The notes below the pieces were generated by a model, which worked only from the letters and a program-made list of their open reading frames with translations, did no database searches and was not told the DNA's origin. Positions 1 through 6,469 of a stretch of 12,703 nt of DNA are shown piece after piece (the first letter of the stretch is position 1; each line of letters begins with the position of its first letter). Source of the stretch: Clostridiales bacterium (GTDB taxonomy: Bacteria; Bacillota; Clostridia; Oscillospirales; Oscillospiraceae); contig SFHI01000037.1 of NCBI GenBank assembly GCA_004555705.1, forward strand, positions 1 to 12,703, given 5' to 3'. The translations under genes were made by a program, and so were the position numbers.

Positions 1-8
1 GTCCGCAG

Positions 9-146
9 ACTGGTGTGGCAATCCCCCGGTTAGAGGGGAAATGTATCGAAAAGCACCCGCAAAAATGGGGATTGTTTCGGCTTTTGGGGGTAATCGTTAC
101 CTGGCTCTTTTCAACGGGGGGATTGCCACGCCAGTGTGCGCACTGG
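9..146. repeat. MITE-like inverted-repeat element
   Basis: The 19-nt ACTGGTGTGGCAATCCCCC at 9-27 reappears inverted at 117-135 with a single mismatch, enclosing about 90 bp. The right end runs into a small hairpin, CCAGTG/CACTGG with a TGCG loop, at 131-146. An open frame of 63 codons crosses it, but it has no ribosome binding site and no recognisable protein. I read this as a non-coding, possibly mobilised, palindromic element. The left end may extend beyond the window. No transposase is present, so mobility is inferred from the structure alone. Confidence 0.6.
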
Positions 147-171
147 CTCGCAATGACAGCATTTATTAGAC

Positions 172-193
172 AAACACCAATTTATCGGTTTGC
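172..193 (-). repeat. Dispersed AAATTGTTGTTT-type repeat, copy 1
   Basis: Read on the minus strand, this 22-nt stretch matches 12558-12579 on the plus strand at 21 of 22 positions; the shared core is GCAAACCGATAAATTG. Related shorter copies lie at 10603-10622 (plus) and 10754-10766 (minus). It follows the 9-146 inverted-repeat element, much as the copies near 10.6 kb border another palindromic element. No function is known to me. It may be the terminus of a repeat family. Confidence 0.55.
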
Positions 194-252
194 TGAGTCA
201 AGCTGACGTCAGATGTTCCGATTATAGCACAATCAAAAGATAAAGGGAAGCG

Positions 253-293
253 GAAGCCGGGAAAAGATTTGCTAGCTCTTGGGTTCCGGCTTC
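253..293 (-). terminator. Weak hairpin at the end of the importer operon
   Basis: GAAGCCGG at 253-260 pairs with CCGGCTTC at 286-293 around a 25-nt loop that contains the stop codon of the last gene. On the minus strand it is followed by CGCTTCCCTTTATCTTTT, which is only moderately T-rich. It is a candidate terminator for the operon, but the long loop and poor U-tract make it a weak call. No better terminator was seen between here and the window start. Confidence 0.3.
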
Positions 294-661
294 GGAGCTC
301 CGGGGGTGCGCTCTTTGTGGGTGCCGCGGATGACCGTGATCCCCGCCTCCTCCAGCATTTCGCAGATTTCCGTGATCCGGGGGCACTCGGTACCGTTTCT
401 TGTCATGCGGCAGACGCCCACATGGACGGCGGAGACCTCTTCTTTTTTCAAACGGCTGATTTTTTCCTGGATGCCCTTATCCTCCCGGGGGCGCAGCGGC
501 TGCTGGGCTTCACAGCCGTTGCAGGTCATGAGAGCCGCCAGTTGGGTATCCGGGCCATAGCCGGAGAAAAAGCCCGTCCTCTCGTTATACGCTTTCAGGC
601 AGCTGGCCCTGGCGCAGACCATGTTGGACCCAAGACAGGTCAGTGTGGCGATTTTTTTCAT
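272..661 (-). CDS. CGGC-domain cysteine-rich protein (putative metal-binding)
   Basis: A 129-residue soluble protein starting MKKIATLTCLGSN. This start is preferred over an upstream ATG in the same frame (745) because AAGGAAGGAAG lies just before it and the extra 28 residues look untranslated. Cysteines fall at 9, 16, 21, 47, 50, 84, 93 and 100, with a CNGC motif at 47-50, His80 before Cys84, and a C-terminal IRGTH. This spacing, including the TCxGC centre and the closing GTH, matches the CGGC domain family, which has been proposed to bind metal because of its conserved Cys/His. The central motif here is CNGC rather than CGGC. The tail (about 118-129) is Pro/Lys-rich and looks disordered. It starts 25 nt after the second ATPase gene and is the last gene of the B12-riboswitch operon, so a role in handling an imported metal or metal chelate is attractive but inferred. 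No enzymatic function is assigned. Confidence 0.85.
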   Translation of the reverse strand: MKKIATLTCLGSNMVCARASCLKAYNERTGFFSGYGPDTQLAALMTCNGCEAQQPLRPREDKGIQEKISRLKKEEVSAVHVGVCRMTRNGTECPRITEICEMLEEAGITVIRGTHKERTPGAPKPEPKS

Positions 662-686
662 GGTTCTTCCTTCCTTTCCGGTTTCC

Positions 687-1355
687 CTACCGCTCCGAAA
701 CCACGCCCTCCGAAATTGTGTAGATGCGGTGGGAAAATGCCTCACAGAGGGCTTCGTTGTGGGTAATAAACAGATAGGCCGTATGGCGGGTCTGCTGAAC
801 CCGGCGCAGAATCTGAATGACCTGGGCCTGGGAAATCACATCCAGCATACTGGTGGGCTCGTCCAGCACGATCATCCTGGGCTCCATGACCAGAATCCTG
901 GCCAGGGCGGCCCGCTGAAGCTCGCCGCCGCTGAGCTCCCCGGGAAAGCGGTCCAGGTGCTCCGCGTAGAGTCCGAACTGCCGGATGTCCTCGATCAGCA
1001 CCTCCCGGTCCACCCTTCGCTTCATCAGCCGGTAAGGCTCAATCATGCTGCTGTACAGGGTGAGCCTGGGATTAAAGGACACCTCGGGATGCTGGTACAG
1101 AATCTGAATCTCCCGTCTCTCGGCCCCACGGTAGGGGTATTTCAGCGGCTGCCCCCGGTAGAGGATTTCTCCCCGGTCCGGCGGGAACTGGCCCACCAGC
1201 ATCTGCCCGATGGTGCTTTTCCCGCTGCCGCTGCTGCCCAGGAGGCCCACGGTCTGCCCTTCCTCCAACCGGAGGCTGGCATCCTTCACCGCCTCCACCC
1301 GGATGCCCCGGCTGTTTTTGTAGGTCTTTTGAATGTGTTTGGCTTCAATCAGCAT
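687..1355 (-). CDS. ABC importer ATPase, DppF/OppF/NikE type (short form)
   Basis: A 222-residue cytoplasmic ATPase subunit that would power the importer encoded upstream. Visible motifs: Walker A GSSGSGKST at 40-48, Q-loop Gln88 within LYQHPEVSFNPR (typical of the peptide/nickel subfamily), signature LSGGE at 141-145, Walker B MIVLDE at 161-166 and the switch His199 in ITHN. All catalytic residues are present. It ends soon after the nucleotide-binding domain and lacks the roughly 80-100 residue C-terminal extension with the oligo_HPY region usual in OppF/DppF; NikE-like ATPases are often this compact. The start codon overlaps the end of the partner ATPase gene by 11 nt, which suggests translational coupling; GAGGTG lies 8 nt before the ATG. 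The substrate cannot be read from the ATPase. Confidence 0.92.
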   Translation of the reverse strand: MLIEAKHIQKTYKNSRGIRVEAVKDASLRLEEGQTVGLLGSSGSGKSTIGQMLVGQFPPDRGEILYRGQPLKYPYRGAERREIQILYQHPEVSFNPRLTLYSSMIEPYRLMKRRVDREVLIEDIRQFGLYAEHLDRFPGELSGGELQRAALARILVMEPRMIVLDEPTSMLDVISQAQVIQILRRVQQTRHTAYLFITHNEALCEAFSHRIYTISEGVVSER

Positions 1356-2271
1356 ATTTCCAGCACCTCACCTTGTGACCGTTCCGGTCCAGCATCGGGG
1401 GGACTGCCTCTTCGCACCGGGGGGTTTTATAGGGGCAGCGGTCGGAGAACCGGCATCCCCGGGAGGCGTACACATCGTGGGGCGGGGCAAACCCCACGCT
1501 GCATTCCAGACCGTTTTCCGGCATTGCCCGCAGAATCGCCTGGGAGTAGGGGTGAAGGGGATTGGCGAAAAACTCCCCGTTGGGGGCGATTTCCAGCTGC
1601 TGGGCCGCGTACATGACCACGATCTGCTGGCCCACCGCCTGGGCAAAATGGATGTCGTGGGTGACGCACAGCAGGGTTTCCTCCCGCAGCTCCCGGAAGC
1701 ACTCCACAACCCGCTGAATCCGGTCGCTGTCAAGTCCCTTCGTGGGCTCGTCCGCCAGAATCACCCGGGACCCCGCCGCCACGCCCATGGCGATCATGGC
1801 CCGCTGGCGCATTCCGCCGCTGAGCATATGGGGGTAGGCCTTTATCCAGGCTTCCTCCCGGCCCAGGCGGAAGCGCCGGAGCAGCTGGATGCTTGCCTCC
1901 ACCGCCTTCTTTTTCGGGTATCCCCGGTGCTCCATCAGAGGCTCGCCCACCTGCAGGCCGATTTTCAGCAGGGGATTCAGGCCGTTTCCGCCGCCCTGGG
2001 GGATGTAGGAGATCCGGTCACCCCGAATCTTCTCTAGCTCGCTTTCCTTCAGACGGAACAGGTCCACGCCACCCAGGAGCACGCTCCCCGTGATTTGGGC
2101 GGTGGCGGGCAGCAGCCGCAGAAGGGAAAGCAGCAGCACGCTTTTTCCGCTGCCGGATTCGCCGATCAGCACGGTTTTGGACCGGGGCGCCAGCGTCAGG
2201 GAGAAATCCTCCACCGCGCCCACGGCGCCGGCGCTGCTGAAATGTACATTCACATCTTTGATTTCCAGCAT
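1345..2271 (-). CDS. ABC importer ATPase, DppD/OppD/NikD type
   Basis: A 308-residue ATPase partner of the shorter ATPase downstream. Motifs: Walker A GESGSGKS at 37-44, Q-loop Gln92, signature LSGGM at 150-154, Walker B VILADE at 170-175 and switch His205. The C-terminus carries the oligopeptide-transporter extension (NPLHPYSQAIL at 237-247) and four cysteines, Cys273, Cys279, Cys286 and Cys303, in a CxxxDRCPxxxxxC pattern; some family members bind an Fe-S cluster at this place. I chose the ATG at 2271 because GGGGGTGG lies 5 nt upstream. A GTG at 2280 is also in frame, but that same purine stretch abuts it with no spacer. The gene begins 12 nt after the upstream permease stop and overlaps the next ATPase gene, as in a tight operon. 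Confidence 0.93.
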   Translation of the reverse strand: MLEIKDVNVHFSSAGAVGAVEDFSLTLAPRSKTVLIGESGSGKSVLLLSLLRLLPATAQITGSVLLGGVDLFRLKESELEKIRGDRISYIPQGGGNGLNPLLKIGLQVGEPLMEHRGYPKKKAVEASIQLLRRFRLGREEAWIKAYPHMLSGGMRQRAMIAMGVAAGSRVILADEPTKGLDSDRIQRVVECFRELREETLLCVTHDIHFAQAVGQQIVVMYAAQQLEIAPNGEFFANPLHPYSQAILRAMPENGLECSVGFAPPHDVYASRGCRFSDRCPYKTPRCEEAVPPMLDRNGHKVRCWKYAD

Positions 2272-2283
2272 CGTTTCCACCCC

Positions 2284-3114
2284 CTAAGCCTGAATCAGCT
2301 GGCTTCTTGTGCGGCCGTGATAGGTGATGAGCATAAAGCCCAGCATACACAGGCTGATGCACAGAATCGGCGGCAGATACCACCACCACTGGTTGTTGAG
2401 GACGCTGCTGCGGAAGAAGGCGAAGTGGAGAATGTTTCCCCAGCTCTTGCGGGTGAAGGAGCCCAGACCCAGAAAGCTCAGGCTGCTTTCGGTCATCATG
2501 GCCCCGCCCACGGACATGGCGCACCGGGTCAGCACGATGTCCGTGATGTTGGGGAGGATGTGCTTGAACATGATCAGAATGTCCGGCGCGCCCAGCATTT
2601 TCTCAATTTTGATGTAGGGAAGCTCCCGAATCTGCAGTACCTTCGAGCGGACCACCCGGGCTGTGGAGGCCCAGGAGGTGATGCAGATGGCGACCACCAT
2701 TCCCAGCATTCCGGTTTTCAGGAACCCCACCAGCAAAATGGTCAGCGGCAGGCTGGGAATCGTCATGGCCAGATTGGTGAGCACGGTGAACACCTTGTCC
2801 ACGGCGCCCTTATAGTACCCCGATACGATCCCGATGACGGAGCCCACCACCGTTACCACGGCGGCGGAAAGGATGCCCACGGAGAGGGACACCCGGGCCC
2901 CGTAAACCAGCTCCGAAAAAATGTCCTGGCCGATGTCGTTGGTTCCCAGCAGGTGCTGGGCCGACGGCTTCAGATAGGGCGCGCCCAGCAGTTCCTCCGG
3001 GTCGTAGGGCGCCAGAACCGGGGCGAAAACGGCCATCAATCCGAAGAAAAGGAGGATCAGCACTCCAACCAGGCAGGTTTTGTTCTGCCGGAGCTCACGC
3101 AGTATTTTTTTCAT
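2284..3114 (-). CDS. ABC importer permease, DppC/OppC/NikC type
   Basis: A 276-residue inner-membrane permease. The N-terminal OppC-type segment (helix at about 14-35) is followed by HLLGTNDIGQDIFSELVYGARVSL at 54-77, a hallmark of DppC/OppC proteins. Further membrane segments lie at about 80-100, 108-131, 136-152, 195-215 and 246-266. The cytoplasmic coupling loop that contacts the ATPases is at about 171-190 (EKMLGAPDIL onward), and SSLSFLGLG (210-218) and WWWYLPP (243-249) are also conserved features. GAGGAG lies inside the last codons of the preceding permease gene, whose stop is 2 nt from this ATG, so translation is probably coupled. It would form the translocation channel with the DppB-type permease. 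Confidence 0.93.
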   Translation of the reverse strand: MKKILRELRQNKTCLVGVLILLFFGLMAVFAPVLAPYDPEELLGAPYLKPSAQHLLGTNDIGQDIFSELVYGARVSLSVGILSAAVVTVVGSVIGIVSGYYKGAVDKVFTVLTNLAMTIPSLPLTILLVGFLKTGMLGMVVAICITSWASTARVVRSKVLQIRELPYIKIEKMLGAPDILIMFKHILPNITDIVLTRCAMSVGGAMMTESSLSFLGLGSFTRKSWGNILHFAFFRSSVLNNQWWWYLPPILCISLCMLGFMLITYHGRTRSQLIQA

Positions 3115-3116
3115 GG

Positions 3117-4097
3117 CTAAAACTCCTCAATTCTCGGATCGAAAACAACGTACAGGACGTCCGCCGCGATGCTCGAGAGCACCATGCAGACCGCCGTGAT
3201 CAGAAAGCACAGCTGCATCATGGGAAAATCGCTGGAGGAGATGGAGGAATTCATCATATCGCCCATGCCCACCCAGGTGAATACCACCTCCACCATGATG
3301 GAGCCGGACACAATATGCCCGAACTGCATACACAGCACGGTGATATACGGGAGAAAACAGTTTTTCAGCACGTGCCTTCGGAGAATCCGGCTGCGCTTCA
3401 CGCCCTTGGCCTTGGCGGTCAGAATGTACTCCTCGCTTTTGATCTGGGTTACATAACTCTTCATGTGGATGAAGTTTCCGCAGGACCGGGACAGAACCAT
3501 CACAAGAAGCGGCAGCGCCATGTGCCACAGCACGTCCCTGGCCTTTGCCCAGCCGGTAAGGCCGCCCGAGGTCATGCCCGAGATGGGAAACCATCGGAGC
3601 CGGTAGGCGAAGATGGCCAGCACGAGGATGGCCACGCAGTTGGTGGGGATGGTGTTCATCACCAGCGCGACGGGGGTCATGACCCGGTCCAGGGCTCCGC
3701 CGGAATTCCAGCCCGCCGCGATGCCCAGCCACCCGCCGATGAGCGCCGAGAGAATGGTGGCGGGGACGGCCAGCAGCAGGGTCCATTTCAGCCGGTACAG
3801 CACCACATCCAGCACCGGCTGGTTCTTCACATAGGAATAGCCGAAGTCCAGGGTCAGGATGCTTTTGAGGTATTTGAAGTACCGCTGGGGGAGGCTGTCG
3901 TTGAGGCCGTATTTTTCCGCGATTTCCGTCAGCAGCTCGGGGTTGGAATTTTTCACCTTGTAATATTCCTCATCCCCCATAATGTTCACCAGGGGGTCGC
4001 CGGGCATGGAGTTGACCAGGAAAAAGCTGATGGTGATGATCAGAAAGATGGTCCCGATGGAAATCAGAACCCGGTTGATTAGAATCCTTTTCTTCAT
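3117..4097 (-). CDS. ABC importer permease, DppB/OppB/NikB type
   Basis: A 326-residue membrane permease. It has an N-terminal helix (8-30) followed by the MPGDP motif at 31-35, a periplasm-facing stretch ending in LDFGYSYV (83-90), and membrane segments at about 105-128, 140-165, 192-208, 248-275 and 296-318. The coupling loop EYILTAKAKGVKRSRI (223-238) contains the EAA-type contact site for the ATPases. The end, VVFDPRIEEF, is the usual C-terminus of this family. The start follows the binding-protein stop by 26 nt; the ribosome binding site (GGCGGA) is weaker than those of its neighbours. It pairs with the DppC-type permease. Confidence 0.93.
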   Translation of the reverse strand: MKKRILINRVLISIGTIFLIITISFFLVNSMPGDPLVNIMGDEEYYKVKNSNPELLTEIAEKYGLNDSLPQRYFKYLKSILTLDFGYSYVKNQPVLDVVLYRLKWTLLLAVPATILSALIGGWLGIAAGWNSGGALDRVMTPVALVMNTIPTNCVAILVLAIFAYRLRWFPISGMTSGGLTGWAKARDVLWHMALPLLVMVLSRSCGNFIHMKSYVTQIKSEEYILTAKAKGVKRSRILRRHVLKNCFLPYITVLCMQFGHIVSGSIMVEVVFTWVGMGDMMNSSISSSDFPMMQLCFLITAVCMVLSSIAADVLYVVFDPRIEEF

Positions 4098-4123
4098 AGC
4101 GTCTTTTCCGCCTGACGGCGCTG

Positions 4124-5818
4124 TTACTTTGTTACGGTCCGGTACCAGGTCTTGTTGTTGATGACGCCCCAGCCGGGATAGTTGATCCAGCCCTCATACC
4201 GGTCCGTGCGGTAGGGGAAGGAGGAGGTGCCGAAAGCGAAGCTGATGGCGGGCAGCTGCTCGGAGATGATACGCTGCAGCTCCCGCATGGCGGCTTTGTA
4301 GTCGTCAAAGTTGTTGACCGCTTTGACGGCATGGTAGGCGTCCAGGTATTCCTGGTCCTGCCAGGTGCCCCACCAGCCGGTTTCGGTGTAGTTGACGATG
4401 TACATGGGCGCGCCGATGTAGGAGGCGATGCCGGAGGTGCAGTAGCCCAGATAGAGCTGATAGGTGCCGCCGTTTTCGGCTCTGGCGCTCCAGGCCTCCC
4501 GGCTGGTCATGGATTCCTCGTCAAGAGTGGTCTTGATCCCCACCTTCGCCAGGTTGTCGGCAAGAATGGCGGCCAGTCTGGCAAGCAGCTCCTGCCGGGA
4601 GGTGTTGTACTGGGGGGTGATCAGCACGTCCATGGCATTGCCCTGGGGGTCCTCCCGGAAGCCGTCGCCGTCCACGTCCAGATATCCGGCGGTGTCCAGG
4701 ATTTCCTTTGCCCTCTCGGGGTTGTAGGTCAGCTCGCCCAGGGAGCCGTCATAGCCCATGTTGGGGGAGGCAATCACGCCCCGGGTGGGGGTGTAATAGT
4801 AGTCGCCGTAGAGGGTGGCGCCAAAAACGTCGTAGTTCATGGCATAGGAAACCGCCTGCCGGAACGCCAGGTCATTGGAGGGAGCTTCGTTGTAGCCGAA
4901 CATCAGCATATAGTTGCCGGGGTCGGGGCTGATGCCCAGGTCCAGGTTCGCGTCATCTTCGATGGTGGGGAACAGAGTGGAGGCGATGGGGCCGCTGTAG
5001 TTGTAGATGGCGTCAATCTCGTCATTCTTCAGGGCCATGACCAGAGCCTCCGCGCTGGCGTAGGTTTTCACGGAGACCTTGTCCACCGTCAGCTCGCCCT
5101 TCCAATAGCTGTCCACTGCCTCATAATAGGAAATCTGGGCGTCCTGGTCCACGGAGACAAAGCGGTAGGGGCCGCAGCCGATGGTGGCATCCGCGCCGGT
5201 GTATTCGGAGGGCTTCTCCACATTCTCCCAGATGTGCTTGGGATAGATTTTGGCCCAGGTGGTCTGGCCGTTCACAAAGGCAAAGGCGGAGGTTTTTTCA
5301 TTGAAGGTGACGTGGATGGTACGGTCGCCCTCACGCCGGATTTCCGTGATGTTGGCCAGGCTGCTGGAAAGCAGCACGTCCCGGCCGTATTCAAAGGTGA
5401 ACTGGATGTCATCAAGGGTGACGGGGACGCCGTCGTGCCAGTAGAGATTCTCGGGAATGGTGATGCTGATGGTGCGGTCATCGTCGCTGATGGCGTAGCT
5501 CTCAATGGCACCGGGCTGAACATCCCCGTTCTCGTCCCGTTCCCAGAACAGGCCGGCGCAGAAGGAGTTGTAATTCATCAGGCCGAAGGCGCCGCCCTGG
5601 GTGGTCATGTTGAAGGTGTCGTTTGCCCTGGTCAGGCCCACCCGGAGCAGCTCCACATGGTGATTTCCTTCCGCCTCCGTCTCCTGGGGCTGGGCCGCTG
5701 CCGGAGCGGTGGCCGGGGCCGTGGTTTCCCCGCCGGTTTGGCCGGAGCAGCCTGACAGACAGCCCAGCGCCATCATCAGCGCCAAAAGCAGTGCGAGAAG
5801 CGTTTTCAAGTGTTTCAT
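4124..5818 (-). CDS. Lipoprotein solute-binding protein, SBP_bac_5 (DppA/OppA/NikA) family
   Basis: A 564-residue extracellular substrate-binding lipoprotein that would deliver its ligand to the permease pair. The signal peptide MKHLKTLLALLLALMMALGC is followed by a lipobox LSGC with the lipidated Cys24, then a Thr/Ala/Pro/Gln-rich tether (about 25-50). The mature domain opens with HHVELLRVGL and has family hallmarks: YWHDGVPVTLDDIQFTFE (126-143), IGCGPYRFV, and the lobe-crossing ADNLAKVGIKTTLDE. The frame is open upstream to 6040, but AGGAGGTC 8 nt before 5818 and the signal peptide fix the start. It is the first gene after the cobalamin riboswitch and attenuator. The family binds peptides, nickel or metallophore complexes, haem and other ligands. 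The adjacent His53-His54 at the mature N-terminus is noted but does not prove metal binding. Confidence 0.94.
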   Translation of the reverse strand: MKHLKTLLALLLALMMALGCLSGCSGQTGGETTAPATAPAAAQPQETEAEGNHHVELLRVGLTRANDTFNMTTQGGAFGLMNYNSFCAGLFWERDENGDVQPGAIESYAISDDDRTISITIPENLYWHDGVPVTLDDIQFTFEYGRDVLLSSSLANITEIRREGDRTIHVTFNEKTSAFAFVNGQTTWAKIYPKHIWENVEKPSEYTGADATIGCGPYRFVSVDQDAQISYYEAVDSYWKGELTVDKVSVKTYASAEALVMALKNDEIDAIYNYSGPIASTLFPTIEDDANLDLGISPDPGNYMLMFGYNEAPSNDLAFRQAVSYAMNYDVFGATLYGDYYYTPTRGVIASPNMGYDGSLGELTYNPERAKEILDTAGYLDVDGDGFREDPQGNAMDVLITPQYNTSRQELLARLAAILADNLAKVGIKTTLDEESMTSREAWSARAENGGTYQLYLGYCTSGIASYIGAPMYIVNYTETGWWGTWQDQEYLDAYHAVKAVNNFDDYKAAMRELQRIISEQLPAISFAFGTSSFPYRTDRYEGWINYPGWGVINNKTWYRTVTK

Positions 5819-5834
5819 GTTATTGACCTCCTGT

Positions 5835-5887
5835 AAAAAAATAAAGGCTGCAGCAGTCAGAGAGGGGTTTCTCTGATTGCTACAGCC
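5835..5887 (-). terminator. Leader attenuator terminator in front of the importer operon
   Basis: On the minus strand an 18-bp stem (arms 5887-5870 and 5863-5846; one A-C mismatch, one G-U pair) with a 6-nt AACCCC loop runs directly into TTTATTTTTTTA. The U-tract ends 2 nt before the AGGAGG of the binding-protein gene. No gene ends upstream of it in this direction; it sits inside the operon leader downstream of the B12 riboswitch. It is therefore best read as the riboswitch expression platform: terminator on when cobalamin is bound, off otherwise. The 5' arm contains GCTGTAG, which also occurs at the 3' edge of the aptamer. Confidence 0.9.
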
Positions 5888-6097
5888 GTTTTTATGTAAC
5901 AACGTGTCCGCAGGTTTCCCAATACCGCCCCGGTTCGGACGGACCAATCCTGATGGCGCACACCAAAGGTTCCGCGGCGCTCCCGCACCCCGGAATTGGG
6001 AAAAGCTGTCAGGCCAAAATCCTCCGCAAAACCGATTCAAAGAACGTTTTGGGGAACGAACATTCCTCTGACGGTACTTCGCCGGCAGAGGTGACAG
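5888..6097 (-). other. Structured leader linker between riboswitch and attenuator
   Basis: This 210-nt transcribed spacer has no credible gene. It holds a hairpin CCTCTG/CAGAGG with three further inner pairs (6065-6091), and a perfect 9-bp long-range stem, TTTCCCAAT at 5915-5923 with ATTGGGAAA at 5995-6003, enclosing 71 GC-rich nt. These may fold the leader so that the aptamer and the terminator come close together. I could not match it to a known RNA family by eye. Confidence 0.5.
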
Positions 6098-6302
6098 AAA
6101 TCTACAGCAGGTCTTCTGACTCGTGCTTTCCGAAGTGTTTCCTTCCGCGAGGATTTCCCGGCCTTCTCAGGATTTCTCCCAATGACCGACTTTCGTCCGA
6201 GGGGTTCCTCTCAGCACATACAGCGGCGGTACCGTCCATGATTCTCACATGGTTCACTATTCTCCCGCAGTGACGGTCCATCAAAGCGGGCACTGTAAAT
6301 TT
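6098..6302 (-). promoter_or_regulatory. Cobalamin (B12) riboswitch
   Basis: Read on the minus strand, this is a complete cobalamin aptamer. P1 is 10 bp (6302-6293 with 6107-6098, one G-U). The conserved core reads GAACCATGTGAGAATCATGG followed by ACGGTACCGCCGCTGTA, matching the family pattern GAA-GGTGnAAnUCC-ACnG-CCCGC-CUGU. GGTCATTGGGAG (6187-6176) corresponds to the CACTGG region. The 3' B12 box AGTCAGAAGACCTGCT (6121-6106) is almost the consensus. It lies about 40 nt downstream of the promoter and upstream of the attenuator. Known members bind adenosyl- or methyl-cobalamin and usually repress in its presence; repression by termination is inferred here. An open frame of 63 codons overlaps it but is not a gene. 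Confidence 0.95.
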
Positions 6303-6349
6303 TATTATTCAGTTAGGGGGGAAAGGTTTCTCTATCCCCGTCTTTTCCT

Positions 6350-6378
6350 ATTCTACCCAGGGTTCTCCCATTTGTCAA
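6350..6378 (-). promoter_or_regulatory. Sigma-A promoter of the importer operon
   Basis: On the minus strand TTGACA (6378-6373) and TAGAAT (6355-6350) are separated by exactly 17 nt. Transcription should start near 6343, giving a leader of about 525 nt that contains the B12 riboswitch and attenuator before the first gene. It lies 92 nt past the exporter operon stop codon, so the importer operon is probably transcribed independently. Confidence 0.88.
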
Positions 6379-6435
6379 TACGGGTCTTTGCGTGATATTT
6401 TCCCTCCTCCGTTTCCCGGAGGCTCCCCACGTTTT

Positions 6436-6463
6436 GCCCCCGCCGCGGTCAAACGGCGGGGGC
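6436..6463 (-). terminator. GC hairpin after the exporter operon
   Basis: GCCCCCGCCG (6436-6445) and CGGCGGGGGC (6454-6463) form a perfect 10-bp stem with an 8-nt loop, starting 6 nt after the stop codon of the last exporter gene. It is followed on the minus strand by AAAACG rather than a U-tract, so it is not a textbook intrinsic terminator. It may act as a 3' stabiliser or need a factor. A second, smaller hairpin (CCTCCG/CGGAGG) follows at about 6407-6424. Confidence 0.5.
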
Positions 6464-6469
6464 CAGGGG

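Noticed and set aside
272..5818. Calling the importer a dipeptide or nickel transporter by name
   Set aside because: The subunits match the whole Dpp/Opp/Nik family and none carries a residue set I could tie to one substrate. The riboswitch argues against a generic peptide role, so no gene symbols were assigned.
5819..6040. N-terminal extension of the solute-binding protein by 74 residues
   Set aside because: The extension would include the attenuator and leader. The signal peptide, lipobox and AGGAGG fix the start at 5818.
6102..6293. 63-codon minus-strand open frame
   Set aside because: It coincides with the cobalamin aptamer core. The sequence constraint is explained by RNA structure and no ribosome binding site precedes it.
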